Notes: generated by a model from the sequence alone, not told the origin. DNA of 25,773 nt from DASWIP01 sp036397635 (GCA_036397635.1 DASWIP010000103.1:1-25773); one strand, 5' to 3'. Counted from the stretch's first letter, positions 6,907 through 14,357 are shown. A program made the numbers and translations.

Positions 6907-8430
6907 GTGGGAACGTTCTGTCTTGTGCTGCACACCCATCTGCCGTACCTGCGGCGCAACGGAACGTGGCCGTGCGGGGAGGACTTCTTCCACCAGGCCG
7001 CCGCCGAGAGCTACCTGCCGCTGCTCGGCACGCTGACACGGCTCGGCGAGCGAGGTCTCCGCGACGCGCTGACGATCAGCGTCTCGCCGATGGTCGCCCA
7101 CCAGATGGCCGATCCCCACATGATCCGTGAGCTGGAGCTGTATCTCGGCCGGATCGAGCTGCGCGCGCTCCGCCAGGTCGCCAACTACGACGGCGTCTTC
7201 GCCGACGAGGTCAAGGATCTCGCCGCGTTCTACTGCACCCAGGCGCGCACGCAGGGCGAGCTGCTCGACACGCTGCCCGGCCGCAGCATCGCCTCGGGAC
7301 TCGCCGCGCTGGCCGACGCCGGTGCGATCGAGATCCTTGGTGGCCCCGCGACACACCCCTACCTACCGCTGATCCGCGAACCCGCCCTCGCGGCCGCCCA
7401 ACTCGAACTGGGCCGCACCGAGCACGTTCGCGTACTCGGGCGCGCGCCGGCCGGGATGTGGCTGCCCGAGTGCGCCTACGCGCCGGGGCTCGCGCAGCTG
7501 CTCGACGAGCACAACGTGGCGCACGTGGTGGTAGACGGGCCGACGATGCTGCGCAGCGCGGGGCCCGGCTCCACGTTCGCGCCGCGCCGGATCGCCGACT
7601 CGGATGTCGTGGCGTTCTCGCGCAACCTGGACGTGACCTATCGCGTGTGGTCCCCGACCGGCGGCTATCCCACCGGGCGCTGGTACCGCGACTTCTTCCA
7701 CTACGACCTGGAGGCCGGCTTCAAGAACTGGCGCGTGACCAGCGTGCGCAAGCCGCTGCACCGCAAGCGCCCCTACGAGCCTGCGCAGGGAGAGGCCGCG
7801 GCTCGCCGCGACGCCGAGGACTTCGCCGCGCTGATCGCAACCACACTCGAGCAGCACGAGCGCGAGACCGGACGCGACGGCGTGATCGTCGCCGCCTACG
7901 ACACCGAGCTGTTCGGCCACTGGTGGTTCGAGGGGCCGGCCTTCCTCGAGCATCTGTTCGCGCTGCTCGAGCAGCATCCGAGCGTGACGCCGTCATCCTT
8001 GGCGGCCGCGCGCGCGCGGATGCCCGAGCCCGAGCCAGTCGAGCTGCTCGCAGGATCATGGGGGTTCCGCAAGGACGAGCGATCCTGGGTCGCGGACGAG
8101 ACGCAGTGGATGTGGGACGCGCTCGGCGAGGTCGAGGCCGAAACGGTCCGCCTGACCGAGAAGCACGCGGGTACGGACGGCGAGGCGCTCGCGCAGTTGC
8201 TGCGGGAAGCATTCCTGCTGCAGTCCAGCGACTGGCCGTTCATGGTTCTGCGCGGGCGCAACGGCGACTACGCGCAGGACCGGTTCCGCGAACACCACGA
8301 ACGCTGGCGCCGGCTCGCCGGACTGCTGGGGCGCGGGAGCGGCCGCGCGCTGTCGCGCGCGGCCGTCGAGCTGTTCGATGTGGACAACGTTCTGCCGGAT
8401 CTCGATCCGGCAGAACTTCTTACGCGATGA
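6907..8430 (+). CDS. GH57 1,4-alpha-glucan branching enzyme (Rv3031-like)
   Basis: GH57 branching enzymes cut an alpha-1,4-glucan and re-attach the piece by an alpha-1,6 bond. The 507-residue protein has the conserved family motifs in order: motif 1 LHTHLPYL (8-15, H9 and H11), the nucleophile glutamate E188 in GMWLPECAY, and the acid/base aspartate D332 in AAYDTELFGHWWFEG. The C-terminal helical domain includes QSSDWPFM (439-446). Length and motifs fit the compact TK1436/Rv3031 group. The start is GTG, chosen from the TATCCT box 8 nt upstream. The gene lies downstream of the Rv3030-like methyltransferase, matching mycobacteria, where the enzyme is linked to methylglucose lipopolysaccharide. 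Its 3' end contains a 12-bp perfect hairpin and overlaps the convergent gene by 11 bp. Confidence 0.93.
   Translation: MGTFCLVLHTHLPYLRRNGTWPCGEDFFHQAAAESYLPLLGTLTRLGERGLRDALTISVSPMVAHQMADPHMIRELELYLGRIELRALRQVANYDGVFADEVKDLAAFYCTQARTQGELLDTLPGRSIASGLAALADAGAIEILGGPATHPYLPLIREPALAAAQLELGRTEHVRVLGRAPAGMWLPECAYAPGLAQLLDEHNVAHVVVDGPTMLRSAGPGSTFAPRRIADSDVVAFSRNLDVTYRVWSPTGGYPTGRWYRDFFHYDLEAGFKNWRVTSVRKPLHRKRPYEPAQGEAAARRDAEDFAALIATTLEQHERETGRDGVIVAAYDTELFGHWWFEGPAFLEHLFALLEQHPSVTPSSLAAARARMPEPEPVELLAGSWGFRKDERSWVADETQWMWDALGEVEAETVRLTEKHAGTDGEALAQLLREAFLLQSSDWPFMVLRGRNGDYAQDRFREHHERWRRLAGLLGRGSGRALSRAAVELFDVDNVLPDLDPAELLTR
8389..8416. terminator. Bidirectional terminator-like hairpin inside the GH57 3' end
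   Basis: GTTCTGCCGGAT (8389-8400) and ATCCGGCAGAAC (8405-8416) are perfect 12-bp inverted repeats around the tetraloop CTCG. TTCTT follows on the plus strand. The hairpin begins three bases beyond the TAA of the convergent minus-strand gene (8420-8422) and lies wholly within the last codons of the GH57 gene, whose TGA is at 8428-8430. It is the most perfect stem-loop seen in the window. Confidence 0.72.
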
Positions 8431-9061
8431 CCGGCTCCGGCATCCGGGCGTTGATCCACCGCTCCAGCGCCGGACCGCTCTCGAAGGAGACGATCAGCGC
8501 GAAGCGCGGCTCGGGACCCGGGTGCCACACGGCGTGGTGCAGCCGCTCGGAATCGACGACGAACTGCACGCCTTGTGGCAGCGGGATACGGCTCTCGGTC
8601 GACGGGTCGTCCTTGTCCTCACGCACGATCATGCAGCTGTCCGGGTTGTCGGTCAGCTGCAGCCATGCGCGCACGACCCAGCCCTCACCCGCAGGATTCA
8701 ACCGGTTGTTGTCGTCGGGATGCAGATTGCGGACCGCTTCCTCGTAAGTGTTGGGGTTGAGCTTGATGGTCCGCACGCGGCCGTAGCGCACCCCCGCCGA
8801 CTCGGTCCACGCGACCAGTGTCGGGCACTGCTCCGCGTTCTTCGTCCAGACGCCGTCCTTGTCGGGCTTGCCGTGGTCCCAGAAGCCGTGACACTCCATG
8901 TCACCGAAGGCCGAGGCGATCGGGGCGAAATTGGTGTCGCCGCCGCTCTTCCAATCGACGTACTCCATGCCTTCCCACTCGGTGGGCGAGACCGGCTTCC
9001 CGTAGTTGTCGAGAACGACGAAGCCGTTCTCCTCGAGCGTCGAAAGTTTGTAGCGAGACAT
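8420..9061 (-). CDS. Putative cupin-fold 2-oxoglutarate/Fe(II) oxygenase-like protein
   Basis: The 213-residue soluble protein resembles aspartyl/asparaginyl beta-hydroxylase-like oxygenases in its C-terminal half. A possible iron triad is H114 and D116 (NLHPDDNN) with a distal histidine at H175/H176 (SERLHHAVWH), followed by R186 in PRFALIVSFESG, where such enzymes have the 2-oxoglutarate arginine. Strands such as WVVRAWLQLTDNP (128-140) and IPLPQGVQFVV (159-169) fit a double-stranded beta-helix. The N-terminal 60 residues are unassigned. The start is ATG with a very strong GGGAGGGGAG site just upstream. The substrate is unknown. The gene is convergent with GH57 and divergent from the gene at 9199. 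The assignment is from motif spacing only. Confidence 0.55.
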   Translation of the reverse strand: MSRYKLSTLEENGFVVLDNYGKPVSPTEWEGMEYVDWKSGGDTNFAPIASAFGDMECHGFWDHGKPDKDGVWTKNAEQCPTLVAWTESAGVRYGRVRTIKLNPNTYEEAVRNLHPDDNNRLNPAGEGWVVRAWLQLTDNPDSCMIVREDKDDPSTESRIPLPQGVQFVVDSERLHHAVWHPGPEPRFALIVSFESGPALERWINARMPEPVIA

Positions 9062-9163
9062 GCGCTCCCCTCCCGGGCGATCGAGCGGCGACCCCCAAAG
9101 GCGTCGGGCCGCACCCATGATACGCAAGGTCACCGCCGGGTTCCCGCAACCCCAGCCCGCGGG

Positions 9164-9183
9164 GACTGACGTCCCAGTCAGTC
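9164..9183. promoter_or_regulatory. Operator-like palindrome overlapping the promoter of the gene at 9199
   Basis: GACTGAC (9164-9170) and GTCAGTC (9177-9183) are a perfect 7-bp inverted repeat around GTCCCA. It ends 3 bp before the -10 box at 9187, over the expected -35 region. TGACT/AGTCA half-sites of this kind are common in TetR-family operators. No regulator gene is present in the window. Confidence 0.5.
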
Positions 9184-9186
9184 GTG

Positions 9187-9192
9187 TACGCT
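9187..9192 (+). promoter_or_regulatory. -10 box (TACGCT), likely leaderless start of the gene at 9199
   Basis: TACGCT ends 6 nt before the GTG at 9199. An imperfect -35 may lie within the palindrome (CTGACG, 15-bp spacer), so a bound regulator would block the polymerase. Confidence 0.5.
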
Positions 9193-9198
9193 CGGCCC

Positions 9199-9894
9199 GT
9201 GGAGCAGGGAGCCGTGATCGTCCTGGCCATCGCGGTGGTCGTCATGATCGCCCTGACCTCGTGGTGGCTCCGCGAGCAGCGCCGCGCAGGATGGCGCGAC
9301 GCCGCGGCCCAGCACGGGCTCGCCTACGACCTGCACGACCCGTTCGGCACGCTTGACCTGGGCTTTCGTCTATTCGGCATGGGCGACGGGAACGGGATCG
9401 AGAACGTCATCCACGGTACCCTCGGCGACCTGCACGTGCGCGTGTTCGACTTCTGGTACTGGGTACGACGCAGCGACTCCAAGGGGATGTCGCATCGCGA
9501 CTACGAGCGCTTCTGCTGCGCGGTCGTACAGGTCCCTCTGCGCAGCCCCCACACCTCGATCGAGCGCGAGAACCTCCTGACGCGACTCGCCGACGCGATC
9601 GGATTCCGGGATCAGGAGTTCGAGAGCGAGGAGTTCAACCGACGGTTCCAGGTGAGCGCGACCGACGCGCGCTTCGCCAGCTACCTGATCGACGCGCGGA
9701 TGATGGAATGGCTGATGGCCAACGGGGACGATCTTGGCATCGAGCTGCTCGACGATGCGGCGCTGGTAGCGACGGGGAAGATGTCGCCCACGGCGATCGG
9801 CTGGCTGCTGGACCGTGCGGCCGACTTCTGCGCACAGATCCCTCGCGTGGCTCGTGACGTCTACGGCGCATCCTCGGGTGCGGCCGACGCATGA
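9199..9894 (+). CDS. Membrane-anchored hypothetical protein coupled to LemA
   Basis: The protein has 231 residues. One N-terminal membrane segment (about 5-21, AVIVLAIAVVVMIALTSWW) is followed by a basic stop-transfer (REQRR) and a soluble domain with LDLGFRLFGMGDGNGIENV (quoted part) and LGDLHVRVFDFWYW. It recalls, but I cannot assign it to, the DUF3137-like proteins that often accompany LemA. The start is GTG 9199, chosen because TACGCT ends 6 nt before it; an in-frame GTG at 9184 lies upstream of that box. The TGA overlaps the lemA ATG by 4 bp (ATGA, 9891-9894), so the two are translationally coupled and probably act together at the membrane. A palindrome over the promoter suggests repression. 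Confidence 0.75.
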   Translation: MEQGAVIVLAIAVVVMIALTSWWLREQRRAGWRDAAAQHGLAYDLHDPFGTLDLGFRLFGMGDGNGIENVIHGTLGDLHVRVFDFWYWVRRSDSKGMSHRDYERFCCAVVQVPLRSPHTSIERENLLTRLADAIGFRDQEFESEEFNRRFQVSATDARFASYLIDARMMEWLMANGDDLGIELLDDAALVATGKMSPTAIGWLLDRAADFCAQIPRVARDVYGASSGAADA

Positions 9895-10457
9895 GCGTCG
9901 CCGCGTGGATCGCCCTCGGCGTGCCGGTCGCCCTGCTGCTGTGGGTTGCGGCGTCGTATAACCGGTTCGTACAGCAACGCAACCTCGTCACCGAATCCTG
10001 GTCGAACGTGGACACCGAGCTTCGGCGCCGCTACGACCTGATCCCCAACCTGGTCGAGACGGTCAAGGGTTACGCCGCGCATGAGCGCGCGCTGCTCGAG
10101 CAGGTGACCGCCGCGCGCGCCGCAGCGGTCGCCGCGACCGGCCCGCCATCAACGCAAGCGCCGGTGGAGAACGAGGTGGTGGCAGGGGTGCGCGCGCTGC
10201 TGGCGGTGGCGGAGGGGTATCCCGACCTGAAGGCCTCGGATCATTTCCTCGAGCTGCAACGCGAGCTCGCCAACACCGAGGATCGGATCCAGGCGGCTCG
10301 CCGCTTCTACAACGCGAACGTCCGCGACCTGAACCGGCGCGTGCAGTCGTTCCCCTCGATGCTCATCGCCCGCTGGTTCGGCTTCTCCGAGGCCGACTAC
10401 TTCGAGATCGAAGAAGCGATCCACCGCGCGCCCGCGCCCGACATTACCCTCAGCTGA
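9891..10457 (+). CDS. lemA: LemA family protein
   Basis: LemA proteins are small, helical, membrane-anchored proteins of unsettled function. This 188-residue protein has the usual build: an N-terminal membrane segment (about 4-22), then ASYNRFVQQRNLVTESWSNV (21-40) and the hallmark RRRYDLIPNLVETVKGYAAHE (quoted part; about 45-65), long helices with ELANTEDRIQAARRFYNANV (125-144) and the terminal LNRRVQSFPSMLIARWFGF (147-164). It is coupled by a 4-bp overlap to the preceding membrane protein, and a candidate terminator lies 20 bp downstream. The family identification is secure; the function is not known. Confidence 0.93.
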   Translation: MSVAAWIALGVPVALLLWVAASYNRFVQQRNLVTESWSNVDTELRRRYDLIPNLVETVKGYAAHERALLEQVTAARAAAVAATGPPSTQAPVENEVVAGVRALLAVAEGYPDLKASDHFLELQRELANTEDRIQAARRFYNANVRDLNRRVQSFPSMLIARWFGFSEADYFEIEEAIHRAPAPDITLS

Positions 10458-10477
10458 GGCGGCGTCCCACCTCCGAG

Positions 10478-10503
10478 GTTTTTCGGCTTCGAATGCGGAA
10501 AAC
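10478..10503. terminator. Candidate terminator between lemA and the DUF3152 gene
   Basis: GTTTTTCG (10478-10485) can pair with CGGAAAAC (10496-10503) as an 8-bp stem with one T-G wobble and a 10-nt loop. It is the only strongly AT-rich spot in the 45-bp gap between two convergent genes, and runs of T and A lie on either side. The stem is weak. Confidence 0.4.
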
Positions 10504-11360
10504 TAGTGGGTCCCGGCAAGCTCGGCGCGCGTCGGCCACGGGTTCGGGCGGCACCCGCCCAGGCCCTTGGACTGCTGCATCATCACCGGCGCGGCAGACC
10601 CGGGAGCCCCGCACGCTCGGTGCCCATGGCCCAGGATGTGACCGACCTCGTGATTGACGAGCATCCGCCGGTAGCGGACTGGCCCGCCCGGCCAGCTCGG
10701 CGAGCCCTCGAACCAGCGGTTGGCGTTGAGCACCACCTCGCCGCGCGAGCCCGACGCGCACGACCACATGAGCCGCACACTGAGCCCGGTCAACTGCAGG
10801 CACCGGCGCTCGGTCTCGGCCGCAGAAGCCAATCGGATCAGAACCGGCCCTCGCGGGTCGTATCGGAAGGCGACGCGCTCGCCGGCGATCCAGCCTTTGG
10901 GGTTGCACAGCACCTCGGCGACGCCGCGCGCGAACGCGCGCGGCGTCGTGTCCAGGCCGGGTCCGACGGCTGCGCGCCAGCGGATCACGCGTGCCCCCTC
11001 GGCGCCGCAGGTCCGGCGCAGCAACGGCGTCGGCTCCCGGGCGGGCTGCGGGGTGGGCTCGACGGGCTCGGAAACGGGGATCGTCACCGGCTCCGCTGCA
11101 GCTTGCACGGCCTGGGGCGAAGGACCGGAGGGGCCGGCCGTGGGTTGCAGCGCCTCCGCCGCGGTCCAGCGCATGGCAAGCAGTCCGGCCGCGAAGCCGA
11201 ACGTGACGGCGATGGTCGCGCCCAACGCGACACCACGCCTCCCCAGGCGATGCGTTGCCCCCGTCAAGGTCGCGGGCAGCGTACCGAGCGCCGGAGCCGG
11301 CCTCAAGCCGGCGTGTGCTTTTGCCGCCGCGAAGCGGGCCGTGCGAGGATGGGCGTTCAT
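10503..11360 (-). CDS. DUF3152-type membrane-anchored metzincin-like protein
   Basis: DUF3152 is an actinobacterial family with a zinc-peptidase-like core. The 285-residue protein has a basic N-terminus, a membrane segment (about 43-63, LGATIAVTFGFAAGLLAMRW), a Pro/Glu-rich linker (about 72-112) and an extracytoplasmic domain. The domain carries NHEVGHILGHGH, a full metzincin pattern HExxHxxGxxH (H237, E238, H241, H247), and a following methionine turn (PVMMQQ, M260/M261). Cysteines at 118, 152, 187, 201, 250 and 270 could form disulfides. The ATG at 11360 is taken as start; it lies only 21 bp from the divergent glycosyltransferase start. The frame is open further upstream, but that part overlaps the glycosyltransferase. 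The substrate is unknown. Confidence 0.85.
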   Translation of the reverse strand: MNAHPRTARFAAAKAHAGLRPAPALGTLPATLTGATHRLGRRGVALGATIAVTFGFAAGLLAMRWTAAEALQPTAGPSGPSPQAVQAAAEPVTIPVSEPVEPTPQPAREPTPLLRRTCGAEGARVIRWRAAVGPGLDTTPRAFARGVAEVLCNPKGWIAGERVAFRYDPRGPVLIRLASAAETERRCLQLTGLSVRLMWSCASGSRGEVVLNANRWFEGSPSWPGGPVRYRRMLVNHEVGHILGHGHRACGAPGSAAPVMMQQSKGLGGCRPNPWPTRAELAGTH

Positions 11361-11381
11361 CCATCCGGGGGAGCACCGCTG

Positions 11382-12662
11382 ATGCGCGTCCTGCTTCTGT
11401 CGTGGGAGTATCCGCCCCGCCTGGTCGGAGGCTTGGGCCGGCACGTTCACCGACTCTCGCAGGAGCTCGCGCGCGCCGGCCATGAGGTACACGTGGTGGC
11501 ACCGGCCGATCCGCTCGCGCCCGGCGATCCGCTCGCGCCGGGTGAGGAGATCATGGATCCCGGGGTCCACGTGATCCGGTGCGCGCTCTCCCCACCTCCG
11601 ATCGACTTCTCCACCGAATTGGTCCCCTGGGTCCAACAGCTCAACGGAAGCTTGCTCGAGGGGGCGACGAGGCTGCTGCGACACGCCGACGTCGACGTCG
11701 TCCACGCGCACGACTGGCTGGTCACGTATGCGGCCGCGGCGGTCAAGAACGCCTTCGACCTCCCGCTGGTGGCAACCCTGCACGCCACTGAGTTCGGCCG
11801 GCACCAGGGTCACCTCCCCGGCCAGATGAACAAGCTCATCCACCAGATCGAATGGTGGCTGAGCTTCGAAGCCCGCCGGGTGATCACCTGCTCGATGTAC
11901 ATGCGCGACGAGACGCGCGCGATCTTCCTGCTGCCGCCCCAGAAGCAGGACGTGGTCGCCAACGGCGTCGATCTCGCGGACTTCGACCCACCCGAAGGGG
12001 TCGAGGACTTCCGCGCTTCCAGGGTCCCAGACGGCGAGAAGATGCTGTTCTACGCGGGACGCCTCGAGTTCGAGAAGGGCGTGCAGACGGTCCTGGATGC
12101 GCTGACGCTCGTGCTGCCACACGAGCCCGTGCGCTTCTGCGTCGCCGGGGACGGGACCCACGCGGACGCGCTGCGAGCGCGCGCGGAGGCGCTCGGCCTG
12201 AGTGACCGGGTGCGGTTCCTCGGCTTCGTGCCCCAGGACGAGCTGGCGATGTATTACGCGGCTGCCGACCTCGCCGTCGTCCCCTCCCTGTACGAGCCGT
12301 TCGGGATCGTCGCTCTGGAGACGATGGCCTCGGGCACACCGTGTATCGCCGCCGACACCGGGGGCTTGCGCGAGTTCGTCGTCCACGAAGCGACCGGCCT
12401 GCGATTCCGGCCGGGCGATCCCGTGTCGCTGGCCGGCATGATCCTGCGGTTGATCACCGATCGGCGCCTCGCGCACCGCCTCGCGGTGGACGCACGCCGC
12501 ATGATCCAAGCCGAGTTCGCGTGGAGCCGGATCGCACGGCGCACGGTCGAGGTGTACGAGCGCGCGATCGAGCAGGAGGACGATCTGCGCGCGGGAGACC
12601 GGGCGGGGCTGCGCGCGCTGCTACGGCGCTCGCCGCTGCTGGACGAAGAAGCGACCGGGTGA
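11382..12662 (+). CDS. GT4 glycosyltransferase (Rv3032-like, alpha-1,4-glucan synthesis predicted)
   Basis: This is a retaining GT-B glycosyltransferase of 426 residues. The N-terminal domain has LLSWEYPPRLVGGLGRHVHR (5-24), VVHAHDWLV (106-114) and TLHATEFGRH (132-141). The C-terminal domain has FYAGRLEFEKGV (223-234, with R227 and K232 for the nucleotide-sugar phosphates) and YEPFGIVALE (304-313), whose E305 and E313 form the GT4 EX7E motif. These signatures match my recollection of mycobacterial Rv3032, an alpha-1,4-glucosyltransferase for methylglucose lipopolysaccharide and glycogen, and of similar GlgA-like GT4 enzymes. The donor (ADP- or UDP-glucose) cannot be read from sequence. ATG 11382 has GGGGGAG about 9 nt upstream. 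A small tandem duplication gives DPLAPGDPLAPG at 43-54. Confidence 0.9.
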   Translation: MRVLLLSWEYPPRLVGGLGRHVHRLSQELARAGHEVHVVAPADPLAPGDPLAPGEEIMDPGVHVIRCALSPPPIDFSTELVPWVQQLNGSLLEGATRLLRHADVDVVHAHDWLVTYAAAAVKNAFDLPLVATLHATEFGRHQGHLPGQMNKLIHQIEWWLSFEARRVITCSMYMRDETRAIFLLPPQKQDVVANGVDLADFDPPEGVEDFRASRVPDGEKMLFYAGRLEFEKGVQTVLDALTLVLPHEPVRFCVAGDGTHADALRARAEALGLSDRVRFLGFVPQDELAMYYAAADLAVVPSLYEPFGIVALETMASGTPCIAADTGGLREFVVHEATGLRFRPGDPVSLAGMILRLITDRRLAHRLAVDARRMIQAEFAWSRIARRTVEVYERAIEQEDDLRAGDRAGLRALLRRSPLLDEEATG

Positions 12663-12673
12663 GTCACACCGCG

Positions 12674-13384
12674 CTACCGGGGCGGGACGGCGCCGCGACG
12701 CTTGAGAACCTTCGCGGGGACGCCCCCGACGACCGACCGAGGCGACACGTCCGCGTTGACGAGCGCGTGCGAGGCGATGACGCTCCCGTTGCCGACGGTG
12801 ACGCCGCGCAAGATCGTGGTTTTCTCACCGAGCCAGCAGTCCGAGCCGATCCGAACCGGTGAAGTGACGATCCCCTGCTTGCGGATAGGCATCGTGAGGT
12901 CCTCGAACCGATGATCGAAATCACAGATGTAGACCCAGTCGGCGAGGATGCAGTCATCGCCGACCTCTATCTCGAGATAACAGTTGATCGTATTGTCCTT
13001 GCCGAACACGCACTTACGGCCGATGGTCAGGTTGCCCTCATGGCACCGGATGTGGTTGCCGCGGCCGAAGTACGACCAGCGTCCGATCATGAGCCGCGCG
13101 TGCCCCCGGCGCGCGTACAGCTCGACGCCGCGCTCGATGAAGATGAACCCGTCGGTTCGGATGTTCGGGTGGAGCAGCTTCACGCGCAAGTACCGCAGCA
13201 CCATCATCCAGTAGTGCGGTAGGTACAGCCGCCGGGAGAAGATGAAGCGCGCGGTCCGCGCCAACGCCGAGCCTGCTGGGTCGGCTGAGGCCGAGGCTGG
13301 GGCTGGGTCGGCTGAGGCTGAGGCCGCGCGCCCGGGCCGGGCGCCCGCCGCGCGCTGCTCGTCGGGGAGCGGACGGACCGCCAC
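12674..13384 (-). CDS. Left-handed beta-helix O-acyltransferase (maltose/xenobiotic acetyltransferase type)
   Basis: The 236-residue protein transfers an acyl group, probably acetyl from acetyl-CoA, to a sugar hydroxyl. Hexapeptide repeats run from about 95 to 225: IGRWSYFGRGNHIRC, IGRKCVFGKDNTINC, VGDDCILADWVYICD, IGSDCWLGEKTTILRGVTVG. The catalytic-type histidine is H158 in DFDHRFED, and the trimer-end motif SVVGGVPAKVLK is at 217-228. A helical region (about 45-72) precedes the beta-helix. The GTG at 13384 begins 2 nt after the upstream methyltransferase stop, so the two are an operon. The extreme N-terminus is a low-complexity linker from a 27-bp tandem repeat. Convergent with the GT4 gene; a hexapeptide transferase (Rv3034c, as I recall) holds the same position in mycobacteria. 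Acylation of a glucan is inferred. Confidence 0.85.
   Translation of the reverse strand: MAVRPLPDEQRAAGARPGRAASASADPAPASASADPAGSALARTARFIFSRRLYLPHYWMMVLRYLRVKLLHPNIRTDGFIFIERGVELYARRGHARLMIGRWSYFGRGNHIRCHEGNLTIGRKCVFGKDNTINCYLEIEVGDDCILADWVYICDFDHRFEDLTMPIRKQGIVTSPVRIGSDCWLGEKTTILRGVTVGNGSVIASHALVNADVSPRSVVGGVPAKVLKRRGAVPPR
13275..13323 (-). repeat. In-frame tandem repeat in the acyltransferase linker
   Basis: Two 22-bp copies (13275-13296 and 13302-13323) differ at one base and are 27 bp apart. Their 9-codon period gives the repeated peptide ASASADPAP / ASASADPAG at residues 21-38. The unit count may vary between strains. Confidence 0.7.
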
Positions 13385-13386
13385 AC

Positions 13387-14343
13387 CTATCCCTTCGGCT
13401 TCTCCGCGTACAGCAGCAGGTTGTAGAAGAACGGCTTCGGCACGATCCGACGCATCACGAGGTCGTCGATCCGGTACAGCCGCATGTAGTTGCGGTAAGC
13501 GAACCACGCCCATCGCTCGTCGAGCAACCCCGGTCGCGCGAGCGCCTCTACGGTGCGCGCAGTCCAGCCGAACAGGCCCGAGAGCAACTCCTCGGTCTTG
13601 ACGGTCACCCCCTGGAAGCCGGCATCCGCCACCCACCCGCGGACCATGTGCGGATGGAACTCATGAAGATCCACATGGGCCTCGAGCATCGCTTGAGGAT
13701 CCCCGGCACCCTCCGGTTCGCGCAGGATGCCGATGCGCCGTCCTATCTCCTTCATCGCCCACGCCGTCGACCGCTTGGCGACCTCCACGATCTGGAACCC
13801 GACGCGCGTCGGCTCTCCGGCGATCACCAAGCCACCGCCGGGCTTCAGCACACGATAGGCCTCACGGAAGAACGCCTCGACGTCGGGGAGGTGGTGCAAG
13901 AAGGCATGCCCCACGACCAGATCGAACGTGTCGCTCTCGAAGGGGAGGTCCTCGGCATCGGCGGTCCGGGCCACCATGTTCTTCACGCCGACGTTGCGCG
14001 CGTTGCGCACACAGACGTCGACCATACCGGGTGAGATGTCGGTGGCGTATGGCTGGTTGACCAATCCGGCCTGGGCGAGGTTGATGATGAAGAACCCGGT
14101 TCCGGCACCGACCTCGAGCACCTTGCCGTACTTGCGCTCGGGCGCCACCTTGAGGAACTTCTCGCGCGCATACTGGATGCATCGCTCGTCGAACGAGATA
14201 CTCCACTTATCGTCGTAGGAGCGCGCCTCCCAATCGTGATACAGGATGTTCGCGGTCTTGACGTCGAGATCGTCGGGATGCAGCTCACCTGGATCGATCG
14301 CGACGCGCGCTTCGAGTCGCCGGGCCTCATCGATGTCGGTCAT
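13387..14343 (-). CDS. SAM-dependent methyltransferase, second in the glucan-type cluster
   Basis: This is a class I methyltransferase of 318 residues. Motif I is VLEVGAGTGFF (75-85), the acidic residue ending strand 2 is D102 in YATDISPGM, then ADAEDLPFESDTFDLVVGHA (128-147, motif II) and VLKPGGGLVIAGEP (165-178, motif III). The C-terminal 130 residues include a variable region and end with VPKPFFYNLLLYAEK (301-315). The ATG at 14343 is preferred because TATCCT ends 8 nt before it. The acyltransferase follows 2 nt downstream. Position and size recall mycobacterial Rv3038c or Rv3037c, but I cannot distinguish these from memory. The acceptor is unknown; a sugar, lipid or quinone-type acceptor are all possible. 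Confidence 0.85.
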   Translation of the reverse strand: MTDIDEARRLEARVAIDPGELHPDDLDVKTANILYHDWEARSYDDKWSISFDERCIQYAREKFLKVAPERKYGKVLEVGAGTGFFIINLAQAGLVNQPYATDISPGMVDVCVRNARNVGVKNMVARTADAEDLPFESDTFDLVVGHAFLHHLPDVEAFFREAYRVLKPGGGLVIAGEPTRVGFQIVEVAKRSTAWAMKEIGRRIGILREPEGAGDPQAMLEAHVDLHEFHPHMVRGWVADAGFQGVTVKTEELLSGLFGWTARTVEALARPGLLDERWAWFAYRNYMRLYRIDDLVMRRIVPKPFFYNLLLYAEKPKG

Positions 14344-14351
14344 GGCCGGAC

Positions 14352-14357
14352 AGGATA
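14352..14357 (-). promoter_or_regulatory. -10 box (TATCCT), likely leaderless start of the second methyltransferase
   Basis: On the minus strand TATCCT ends 8 nt before the ATG at 14343. No -35 consensus is visible at 16-18 bp. Apart from this box, the 156-bp gap to 14499 shows nothing I can support. Confidence 0.5.

Noticed and set aside
11500..11545. Tandem duplication DPLAPGDPLAPG in the GT4 N-terminal domain.
   Set aside because: It is a short in-frame 18-bp duplication in a loop, probably neutral; noted in the gene entry only.
11361..12509. A 383-residue extension of the DUF3152 frame upstream on the minus strand.
   Set aside because: It runs through the GT4 gene, whose motifs are unmistakable; the first ATG outside that gene is 11360.
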